This document shows, in pieces, positions 24,380 through 31,045 of a DNA stretch of 43,529 nt. The translations under genes and the position numbers were made by a program. The stretch lies in assembly GCA_902465015.1 (NCBI GenBank), contig CABQLK010000013.1, positions 1-43,529 on the forward strand. Direction: 5' to 3'. Under the pieces are notes generated by a model. The model was not told the DNA's origin. It made no database searches and saw only the letters and a program-made list of their open reading frames with translations. How positions within the stretch are numbered: the first letter of the stretch is position 1; each line of letters opens with the position of its first letter. The DNA comes from an uncultured Collinsella sp. Its GTDB lineage: Bacteria; Actinomycetota; Coriobacteriia; Coriobacteriales; Coriobacteriaceae.

Positions 24380-25864
24380 CTACAGGCAGACGCCGTCCTT
24401 CCAGATGCTGATCTCGTGACAGCCGCGGCGCTCGGCACTTGTAAGCCTACCGCTCGCCGTGTCCAGCACCAGCTGATACAGATCGCCGGCAGCCTCATCG
24501 AGCGTACGCTCGCCGGTGGCGACCACGCCGGCGTTAAAGTCCATCCAGTTGGCCTTGTGGTCGCACAGACGCTGGTTGGTGAACACCTTGAGCGTAGGCG
24601 CCGGCGCACCAAACGGCGTGCCGCGGCCGGTCGAGAACAGGATCACGTGGCAGCCGGCAGCCGTCAGGGCCGTGGTGGATACCATGTCGTTGCCCGGACC
24701 GCACAGCATGTTCAGACCATGCTTGGTAGCCTGGCCGGCGTACGGCAGCACGTCGACGATGGGGGCAGAGCCGCCCTTTTGCACGCAGCCGCAGCTCTTG
24801 TCCTCGAGCGTGGTGATGCCGCCATCCTTGTTGCCGGGGCTCGGGTTCTCATAGACGACCTCGCCGTGGCTAATGAAGTAGTCCTTAAAGCCGTTGAGCA
24901 TGTCGGCCGCCGCGTTAAAGACATCCTGGCTCTCGCAACGATCGAGCAGAATGCTCTCCGCGCCAAACATCTCGGGCACCTCGGTGAGCACCGACGTGCC
25001 ACCGCGGGCGACGACCATATCGCTCACGCGGCCGATCGTGGGGTTGGCGGTAATGCCCGAAAGACCGTCGGAGCCACCGCACTTAAGGCCGATGACCAGC
25101 TCGGAGGCCGGAATGGGCTCACGCTTGGCCTGCTTGGCCAGGTCAGCCAGCTCGGACAGAATCTTGTGGCCCTCGATCTGCTCGTCGGCTACATCCTGGC
25201 AGGTGAGAAAACGAACGCGCTCGTGATCGAAGTCACCGAGTTCGTCGAGCACCTGCTGATGCGTGCAGTTCTCGCAACCGAGCGACAAGAACAGCACGCC
25301 CGCGGCGTTTGCGTGACGCGACAGTGCCACCAGCAGACGACGGGTCTGGGCGTGGTCGGCGCCGGTCTGCGAGCAGCCAAAGGGATGCGGGAAGTAGTAG
25401 ACGCCCTCCAGCGAGCCATCGACCAAATCCTGGGCCTGCTCGCACATGGCACGGGCGACTTCGTTGACACAGCCGACCGTGGGGATGATCCACAGCTCGT
25501 TGCGCGTCGCGGCACGACCGTCGGCGCGGCGGAACCCCATAAAGGTCTCGGGCTCAACCGACTCAACGACCGGATGCGTGGGGTTGTAAGCGTACTCGAC
25601 CTCGCCCGAAAGGTTGGTCTTGACGTTATGTGTATGAAGCCACTGACCGGGCTGGACATCGCCCGTCACATGACCGATAGGAAGGCCGTACTTGATGACG
25701 TCCTCCCCCGCGGCAATCGGGCGCACGGCCATCTTGTGGCCCTGCGGAATGTCCTCCGCGGCAACGACCTCGCCCACGCCGGGAACCTCGACGGCGATGC
25801 CCTTGGCAAGCGGAGACAGCGCGACGATCACGTTGTCGGCCGGATTGATCTGGATAGTGTTCAT
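24380..25864 (-). CDS. uxaA: Altronate dehydratase
   Basis: A 494-residue cytosolic enzyme converting D-altronate to 2-keto-3-deoxygluconate and water, the third step of galacturonate catabolism. The N-terminal SAF domain spans about residues 5-85; the large C-terminal domain carries GCENCTHQQ, LKCGGSDGLSGITANP, DKSCGCVQKGG and GRGTPFGAPAPTLK, the family's conserved metal and substrate loops. The length is normal. It is the last gene of the uxaC-uxaB-uxaA operon and is followed by a strong terminator. TTAGGACC precedes the ATG at modest spacing. Confidence 0.96.
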   Translation of the reverse strand: MNTIQINPADNVIVALSPLAKGIAVEVPGVGEVVAAEDIPQGHKMAVRPIAAGEDVIKYGLPIGHVTGDVQPGQWLHTHNVKTNLSGEVEYAYNPTHPVVESVEPETFMGFRRADGRAATRNELWIIPTVGCVNEVARAMCEQAQDLVDGSLEGVYYFPHPFGCSQTGADHAQTRRLLVALSRHANAAGVLFLSLGCENCTHQQVLDELGDFDHERVRFLTCQDVADEQIEGHKILSELADLAKQAKREPIPASELVIGLKCGGSDGLSGITANPTIGRVSDMVVARGGTSVLTEVPEMFGAESILLDRCESQDVFNAAADMLNGFKDYFISHGEVVYENPSPGNKDGGITTLEDKSCGCVQKGGSAPIVDVLPYAGQATKHGLNMLCGPGNDMVSTTALTAAGCHVILFSTGRGTPFGAPAPTLKVFTNQRLCDHKANWMDFNAGVVATGERTLDEAAGDLYQLVLDTASGRLTSAERRGCHEISIWKDGVCL

Positions 25865-25945
25865 TGCAAATGGTCCTAACCCTACAGGTTGAGCAGAAGT
25901 CGAGGCGCGGGCATGCCGTCCCGCGCCCGCGTCCGCGTCGGAAAT

Positions 25946-27460
25946 TTACGCCTGAGCGTTGGCGAAGGCCTGCTTGGCGCCCTCGGCACGCACGACGGCG
26001 AGCGCGCTGACGACAAACTCCTCCAGGCCGGCGATCTGCGTAAGATCCTCGCCCCACATTTGCTCGTTGGTGAGCACATCGTGTACCAACTCGGCGTCGT
26101 CGGCCCCGGCGTGGGCAGCGTAGAAATCGAGTACGAAGGCATCGTCCTGAGCGGTGTACTCGGTGCCGTCGGAGCGACGCAGGTGCAGGCCATCGCCCTC
26201 GCGGGACACAAGCTCCTGCGTGTAGAAGGCGATGAGCGTAGCGAGGCTCGTCGCCAGGCACTTGGGCAGGTTGCCGGTCTCGGCAACGTAGTCCTTGAGC
26301 GTGGGCAGGTCGCGGGCGCGCCACTTAGCCGTGGAGTTGAGGCAAATGGAGAGCAGCGCGTGGTCGATAAACGGGTTGTCGAAGCGGTTCTCGACGGCGG
26401 CGGCAAAGGCCTTGCAGTCCTCGACATCCAAGTCGGCGGCAAGCGTCGGGATGACCTCGTCGTAGAGCATGGTGTTCATGAAGCCGCGGACGGTCTCGTC
26501 GTGCATGCAATCGCGCACGATGTCAAAGCCAGCAACCCAGGAGCCCGGAACAAAGGCAGTGTGGGTGCCGTTGAGGATGCGGACCTTGCGCTTCTTGTAC
26601 GGGGTGACATCGGGGGTCACAAAGACGCCCGGCAGGCCGGCCTTCACAAAGGGGAGCTTCTCGGCAAGCGACTCGTCGCCCTGGATGCCCCACATCTGGA
26701 AGGGCTCGCGCACGGCCAGGAAGGGATCCTCGTAGCCCAGGCGCTCGGCCACGGCAGCGGCCTCCTTGGGGTCGCGGATGCGGCCGGGGACGATAGTGTC
26801 GACGAGCGTGGTGCAGACGGTGCAGTCGTTGGCCATCCACTGCGCAAACTCGTCCTCCCAGCCCCAGTCGCTCACGTACTGGTTCATGATGCGCAGCAGC
26901 TCCTCGCCGTTGTGATCGATGAGCTCGCAGGCAAGCACGATGACGCCCGGCTTGCCGGCAGCCCAGCGGGTGTGGAGCACCTGGGCAAGCTTGGCGGGGA
27001 AGCTCGCGGGCGGCATGTCGTCGGCCTTGCAGGACGGGTCGTAGGCGATACCGGCCTCGGTGGTGTTGGAGACGATGATCTCCAGGTCGTCGGAGACGGC
27101 AACCTCCATCATGGCGCGGTAGTCGTCCTCGCGATACGGATTGAGGCAGCGGCTGCAGGCGCTGATCACGCGGGACTCGTCAACCGTGTTGCCGTTCTCC
27201 TTGCCGCGCACCAGCACGGTGTACAGGTCGTCCTGGGCATTGATGCCGTCGGCAAAGCCAAAGGCGCCGCTGATGGGCTGCACCATGACAACTTTGCCGT
27301 TCCAGCCGGTTGCCTCGTTGCCCATGTCAAAGAAGCGGTCGACGAAGGCGCGCAGGAAATTGCCCTCGCCAAACTGCAGAACCTTCTCGGGCGCGTCCTT
27401 GGGCAGCAGGTAGCCCTTGTAGCCGATCTTCTCGAGCGTCTCGTAGCTGATGTTCTCCAT
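25946..27460 (-). CDS. uxaB: Tagaturonate reductase (altronate oxidoreductase)
   Basis: A 504-residue NAD-dependent enzyme of the mannitol dehydrogenase family that reduces D-tagaturonate to D-altronate. The N-terminal Rossmann region has LQFGEGNFLRAFVD, and the middle and C-terminal parts have RILNGTHTAF and the long helical domain seen in UxaB. The neighbouring uxaC and uxaA favour UxaB over the fructuronate reductase UxuB. AAGGAGA lies about eight bases before the ATG. The 81-bp gap to uxaA holds nothing striking. Confidence 0.94.
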   Translation of the reverse strand: MENISYETLEKIGYKGYLLPKDAPEKVLQFGEGNFLRAFVDRFFDMGNEATGWNGKVVMVQPISGAFGFADGINAQDDLYTVLVRGKENGNTVDESRVISACSRCLNPYREDDYRAMMEVAVSDDLEIIVSNTTEAGIAYDPSCKADDMPPASFPAKLAQVLHTRWAAGKPGVIVLACELIDHNGEELLRIMNQYVSDWGWEDEFAQWMANDCTVCTTLVDTIVPGRIRDPKEAAAVAERLGYEDPFLAVREPFQMWGIQGDESLAEKLPFVKAGLPGVFVTPDVTPYKKRKVRILNGTHTAFVPGSWVAGFDIVRDCMHDETVRGFMNTMLYDEVIPTLAADLDVEDCKAFAAAVENRFDNPFIDHALLSICLNSTAKWRARDLPTLKDYVAETGNLPKCLATSLATLIAFYTQELVSREGDGLHLRRSDGTEYTAQDDAFVLDFYAAHAGADDAELVHDVLTNEQMWGEDLTQIAGLEEFVVSALAVVRAEGAKQAFANAQA

Positions 27461-27496
27461 CGATGTCTCTCCTTAGATTGCTGTTAGCGTGCAGGC

Positions 27497-27531
27497 AAAA
27501 CGGGGGCGCCGCGTGTGGCAACGGCGCTCCC
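27497..27531 (-). terminator. Intercistronic attenuator-like hairpin between uxaC and uxaB
   Basis: A stem of about ten pairs (27502-27511 with 27522-27531, one mismatch) is followed on the minus strand by G and four T. The T tract is short, so partial termination between uxaC and uxaB is likely rather than a full stop. Confidence 0.5.
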
Positions 27532-27556
27532 GAGTTCGGTGTGATTCGATGCGGGT

Positions 27557-28984
27557 TTAGGCCTCGACGGTGTCCAGGTCAAAGCCAAAGTAGCGGACCG
27601 CGTTGTTGTAGCTGATGTCGCGCACGATGGCTCCCAGCAGCTCCATGTCGGCCGGATACTTGCCCTGCTCGACCCACTCGCCGATCACGCCGCACAGCAC
27701 GCGACGGAAGTACTCGTGACGCGGGTAGGACAGGAAGGAGCGGGAATCGGTAAGCATGCCCACAAAGTTGCCCAGCACGCCCTCGTTAGCCAGAGCCGTG
27801 AGCTGCTCGCGCATACCGACCTCGTTGTCGTTGAACCACCAGGCAGAGCCGTTCTGGATCTTGCCTGCGGTCGGAGCCTCCTGGAAGCAGCCCATCACGG
27901 TATCGATCATGGTGTTGTCGATGGGGTTCAGGCTGTACAGAATGGTCTTGGGCAGACCCGTGGACTCCTGGATGGAGTTGAGGAAATCGGCCAGCTGGTC
28001 GGACGGCGTGTAGTTGGAGATGCAATCGTAGCCGGTGTCGGGACCGAGTTTGGCGAACATAGCGCGGTTGTTGTCACGCTTGCAGCCAAAGTGCAGCTGC
28101 ATGGCCCAGCCAAGGCGGACATACTCGCCGGCGACGAACTGCATAAAGGCCGTCTTGTACTTGAGGACCTCGTCCTCGGTAAGCGGCTCGGCGGCAAGGC
28201 CCTTGGCAAAGATGGCCTCGATCTCGTCGGCAGTAGCCGGAACGTACATAACGTAGTCGAGTGCGTGGTCAGAAGCGCGGCAACCCAGCTCGTGGGCGAC
28301 ATCGTAGCGCTTGGAGATGGCGGCCTTCATGCCCTCGAAGTCGCTGACCTCAACGCCGGCAACCTCGGAAAGGCGCTTGCAGTAGTCGGCGAACTCCTGG
28401 CCACGCTCGATACGCAGGGCGGCATCGGGGCGCATGGCGGGAACGACCTGAACGTCAAAACTGTCGTCGGCGGCAATCTTCTTGTGCCACTCAAAGCTGT
28501 CGGCGGGGTCGTCGGTAGTGCAGATCATGCGGACGTTGGACTGCTTGATCAGGTTACGGCAGGTAAAGCTGGCCTCAGCGAGCTTGGCGTTGGCAAGGTC
28601 CCAGACCTCCTGAGCGGTTTTGCCGTTCAGGACGCCCTCGTAGCCAAAGTAACGCTTGAGCTCCAGGTGGCTCCACTCAAAGACGGGGTTGCCCACACAA
28701 CGGCCCAGGGTCTCGGCCCACTTCTGGAACTTCTCACGAGCAGGGGCATCGCCGGTAATGAAGCGCTCGTCAACGCCGTTTGCACGCATCAGGCGCCACT
28801 TGTAGTGGTCACCGCCCAGCCAAACCTCGGTGATGTTCTCAAAACGCTTGTCGTCCCAGATCTCCTTGGGAGAAATGTGGCAGTGGTAGTCAACGATGGG
28901 CATGCCCTCGGCAAAGTTGTGGAACAGCTCCTCGCCGGTCTTGGTGCTCAGCAGGAAATCCTGATCGTCCATGAAGTTTTTCAT
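27557..28984 (-). CDS. uxaC: Glucuronate/galacturonate isomerase
   Basis: A 475-residue uronate isomerase of the amidohydrolase superfamily, converting D-galacturonate to D-tagaturonate (and glucuronate to fructuronate). The metal motif HCH is in MPIVDYHCHISPKEI near residue 32, and the family segments ENITEVWLGGDHYKWR, GMLTDSRSFLSYPRHEYFRR and RDISYNNAVRYFGF are present. AAAGGGG lies seven bases before the ATG at 28984. The longer reading frame starting at 29050 begins inside an operator and is rejected. It is the first gene of uxaC-uxaB-uxaA. Confidence 0.96.
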   Translation of the reverse strand: MKNFMDDQDFLLSTKTGEELFHNFAEGMPIVDYHCHISPKEIWDDKRFENITEVWLGGDHYKWRLMRANGVDERFITGDAPAREKFQKWAETLGRCVGNPVFEWSHLELKRYFGYEGVLNGKTAQEVWDLANAKLAEASFTCRNLIKQSNVRMICTTDDPADSFEWHKKIAADDSFDVQVVPAMRPDAALRIERGQEFADYCKRLSEVAGVEVSDFEGMKAAISKRYDVAHELGCRASDHALDYVMYVPATADEIEAIFAKGLAAEPLTEDEVLKYKTAFMQFVAGEYVRLGWAMQLHFGCKRDNNRAMFAKLGPDTGYDCISNYTPSDQLADFLNSIQESTGLPKTILYSLNPIDNTMIDTVMGCFQEAPTAGKIQNGSAWWFNDNEVGMREQLTALANEGVLGNFVGMLTDSRSFLSYPRHEYFRRVLCGVIGEWVEQGKYPADMELLGAIVRDISYNNAVRYFGFDLDTVEA

Positions 28985-29037
28985 CAAACAACCCCTTTGT
29001 TGGCGGAGAGGGCGCACGATGCGCCCGTTATCCTCTA

Positions 29038-29051
29038 GGTGAACGTTCACT
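29038..29051. promoter_or_regulatory. LacI-type operator overlapping the uxaC -10 region
   Basis: GGTGAACGTTCACT overlaps or abuts the putative -10 TATAGT of uxaC on the minus strand, consistent with repression. Confidence 0.75.
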
Positions 29052-29075
29052 ATACTAATTCATTGCGACTTAATA

Positions 29076-29089
29076 GGTGAACGTTCACC
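29076..29089. promoter_or_regulatory. LacI-type operator, consensus site upstream of uxaC
   Basis: GGTGAACGTTCACC is a perfect 14-bp palindrome and the best match in the window. It is 38 bp centre to centre from the downstream site. Confidence 0.8.
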
Positions 29090-29103
29090 TAACCACCATG
29101 GGG

Positions 29104-29131
29104 TGAACGGTCGGTTTTGCCCGCTCAACGG
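29104..29131. promoter_or_regulatory. 28-bp conserved upstream element, copy 2
   Basis: It starts TGAACGGTCGG and ends CAACGG, and matches the element upstream of the transporter at 23 of 28 positions. Its left end is part of a degenerate operator-like GGTGAACGGTCGGT (29102-29115). Confidence 0.5.
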
Positions 29132-29224
29132 TTGTTGGAACCATGACTTGCATGTTTTACGGATCGGCCGACGTCTCCGAGCACCGGCTTTGAGTGCTTT
29201 TGCTCAGGTGGGTCATGTCCCGGC

Positions 29225-29250
29225 ATACATTTTTGGGAATATTCGGCATC
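29225..29250 (+). repeat. 26-bp dispersed motif, copy A
   Basis: The core ACATTTTTGGGAATATTC is found inverted at 29391-29416 and again, on the plus strand, at 42529-42554 with a few changes. Copies A and B face each other around the LacI gene terminator. Confidence 0.5.
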
Positions 29251-29318
29251 GGGGCGCGCCGCACACCGTCCTCGATCCCCTATTTGATGCGCATATTGCG
29301 CCCGGTCGGTATAAATAA

Positions 29319-29353
29319 GTGCCGCCGATGGCGATTTACGCCATCGGCGGCAC
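29319..29353 (-). terminator. Intrinsic terminator after the LacI-family gene
   Basis: A perfect 15-bp stem (29319-29333 with 29339-29353) and 5-base loop are followed on the minus strand by the T-rich TTATTTAT. It lies about 90 bp after the stop of the LacI-family gene. Confidence 0.8.
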
Positions 29354-29390
29354 TGAAAACAGTCGTTCTGCCCCTCTTTCGGAGCATACG

Positions 29391-29416
29391 CATGCTGAAT
29401 ATTCCCGAAAATGTAC
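29391..29416 (-). repeat. 26-bp dispersed motif, copy B (inverted)
   Basis: On the minus strand this reads GTACATTTTCGGGAATATTC and on to CAGCATG. It matches copy A in inverse orientation about 165 bp away, so the two could pair in RNA or mark the ends of a small element. Confidence 0.5.
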
Positions 29417-29445
29417 GCCGCAAGAGGGGGTACCTGACCAAACGG

Positions 29446-30525
29446 CTAAATTCCCGCAAGCTCGCAGTAGTGGTCGACGTTGCTGGCAAACACCATCTCC
29501 ACAGCACCCTTCTGCACGGGCTCCGCCGGAGTTTTACCCCACAGCAAATACTCGCCCAAAGTCTTAGCGCCACGGTAGGCCAAGCTCACCGGGTCCTTAT
29601 AGACAATATTGGTAAAGATGCCACGGCGCAAGGCCAAGGCGCTCTCGGGGAACAGGTCGTTGCCGATTACCATGACCTCGCCGGCCTTGCCGCTTGAAAC
29701 AAGCGCGTCGGCGACCACCTCGGAACCAACGGCAAAAACGCTACAGATGAGCTCGGGAGCATCCGGCGCACTCAAGCGCTGCTCAAGCTCGCGCTCGAGC
29801 TGTTTGACTTGCGCATGGGCGCCGGCAAGGTCCTCAACTTGCCATGGAATATCGTGTTCGCGCAGGTAATTATGAAAGGCGCGGGCGGTCAGATAGTGTG
29901 AATCGGTATAGGGATCGCCCGCCAACAGGAGTACGCGGGCGTCAGCCCCAGAAGCGTGGACCAGATTTGCCGCCTGCTCAGCCATAAGGCTGCCTGCCGT
30001 CGAATAGTCGGCCAAGCTCGCACCCAAGCGATCGAGGTGTGGGCGGTCGCCGTCGACGAGCTCGATTGTCACGCCTGCCTCGGCAATCTGTCTCAAGAGC
30101 TCGGTCGCGCGGTCATCACCCGGAACATAGGCAAGCAGGCCATCAATCTTCTCGCCTACCTGCAGGCGCTCATCAATCTGCTCAAGCGCATCGGCGTAGC
30201 CGCCCACGCCAAATTCAATACGTTCAACTGTAATGCCCTGGTCGACCACCTCCTGCTCAAAGCGGTTGCAGCCTTCCCAAAGGTAACGGAAAAAGTACGC
30301 TCCCTCGCGTGATGCGCTGGGCAGGCAAAACACCAGGTTGATATCCTTGCGGCGCAGGCTCGAGGCGCTCGTATTGCGATGGTAACCCATGGCCTCGGCC
30401 TTAGCATTCACCTTGGAGCGCACGGATTCGCTCACGCCGGCCTTGCCCGTCAGGGCCTTGTGCACGGTATTGATGGAAACGCCAAGCTCGGCGGCTATGT
30501 CCTTCATGGTTACGCGAGCGCTCAT
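29446..30525 (-). CDS. LacI-family transcriptional regulator of the pectin/uronate genes
   Basis: A 359-residue LacI/GalR-type regulator. The N-terminal helix-turn-helix reads VTMKDIAAELGVSINTVHKAL (about residues 5-25) with the hinge helix around 50-60; the rest is a periplasmic-binding-protein-like ligand domain ending in FASNVDHYCELAGI. LacI proteins bind palindromes with a central CG, and the window has about nine GTGAACGTTCAC-like sites next to pectin and uronate genes but none elsewhere at promoters, so this protein is the likely binder. The ligand may be a galacturonate-related sugar. GGAG lies eight bases before the ATG. No site was seen upstream of its own gene, so autoregulation is not indicated. 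Confidence 0.88.
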   Translation of the reverse strand: MSARVTMKDIAAELGVSINTVHKALTGKAGVSESVRSKVNAKAEAMGYHRNTSASSLRRKDINLVFCLPSASREGAYFFRYLWEGCNRFEQEVVDQGITVERIEFGVGGYADALEQIDERLQVGEKIDGLLAYVPGDDRATELLRQIAEAGVTIELVDGDRPHLDRLGASLADYSTAGSLMAEQAANLVHASGADARVLLLAGDPYTDSHYLTARAFHNYLREHDIPWQVEDLAGAHAQVKQLERELEQRLSAPDAPELICSVFAVGSEVVADALVSSGKAGEVMVIGNDLFPESALALRRGIFTNIVYKDPVSLAYRGAKTLGEYLLWGKTPAEPVQKGAVEMVFASNVDHYCELAGI

Positions 30526-30621
30526 GGGGTTACTCCGTTATAGATAAGTTGCCAATTACCAGTACAGGTAACGATACCCCAAAATCGCTCTTCAACTCGC
30601 CGCGCTCGCCCCCAAATGTGC

Positions 30622-30654
30622 AAAGCGCCCCGCGAACGGATGCTCGCGAGGCGC
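30622..30654 (-). terminator. Terminator-like hairpin after the FeoB-associated gene
   Basis: On the minus strand GCGCCTCGCGA pairs with TCGCGGGGCGC around a 7- to 8-base loop and is followed by TTT. It lies 16 bp after the stop codon. Confidence 0.6.
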
Positions 30655-30669
30655 CTGGGTGCCTGGACT

Positions 30670-30870
30670 TTATTTGATACCGCGGCCCAAGTCTTCGGCG
30701 ATTTTGTCCACGCCCTTAAGCGCAGCGCAGGTCTTTTTGTTGGAGCAATGCCCCGTGCAAACGCCGCCCTGAGCGCAGTCGGCGCAGGTGCCCTTGCGGT
30801 GGATGCGCACGCACACGGCAACAAACGCAATGCCGATAACAGCCAGTACAACAATATCGATAGGTGCCAT
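30670..30870 (-). CDS. FeoB-associated Cys-rich membrane protein
   Basis: A 66-residue protein with one N-terminal membrane helix (about 4-21) and a Cys-rich tail: CADCAQGGVCTGHC with further Cys at 20 and 48. This pattern is that of the FeoB-associated family, often encoded next to feoB and thought to assist ferrous iron transport. GAGGAGG lies six bases before the ATG. It follows feoB by about 175 bp, with an intrinsic terminator between, so it may be transcribed partly by read-through or from its own promoter. Confidence 0.88.
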   Translation of the reverse strand: MAPIDIVVLAVIGIAFVAVCVRIHRKGTCADCAQGGVCTGHCSNKKTCAALKGVDKIAEDLGRGIK

Positions 30871-30920
30871 AGCAAGCCTCCTCTAGTTAACCACCACTTA
30901 CTTTACCCCATTCTCCACCT

Positions 30921-30947
30921 ACCAAAAAGGGACAGGTTTATTTTGGT
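30921..30947. repeat. Short inverted repeat ACCAAAA/TTTTGGT
   Basis: Seven-base arms flank GAGG-free AGGGACAGGTTTA in the gap upstream of the FeoB-associated gene. It is AT-rich in the arms and may be part of a promoter or a small dispersed sequence. Confidence 0.25.
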
Positions 30948-30983
30948 CGGTTTTATCTGCGGAAACGCCACATCTCCCCCACC

Positions 30984-31016
30984 AAAAAGCCCGAGTGTCG
31001 CTGGGACACCCGGGCT
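30984..31016 (-). terminator. Intrinsic terminator of feoB
   Basis: On the minus strand AGCCCGGGTGTC pairs with GACACTCGGGCT (one mismatch) and is followed by five T. It lies about 30 bp past the feoB stop. Confidence 0.88.
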
Positions 31017-31045
31017 CGTGGAAAGGGGTTAATCCTTATTCGGAC

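Larger units (their letters stand above)
28985..29445. other. 461-bp gene-free region between uxaC and the LacI gene
   Basis: No credible gene was found. The left part is the uxaC promoter with a possible minus-strand -10 TATAGT (complement of 29049-29054), operators and a conserved 28-bp element. The right part holds an inverted pair of 26-bp repeats enclosing the lacI-type gene's terminator. Confidence 0.6.

Noticed and set aside
28985..29050. N-terminal extension of uxaC starting at 29050
   Set aside because: The first codons lie in the operator GTGAACGTTCAC; the ATG at 28984 has a good ribosome binding site.
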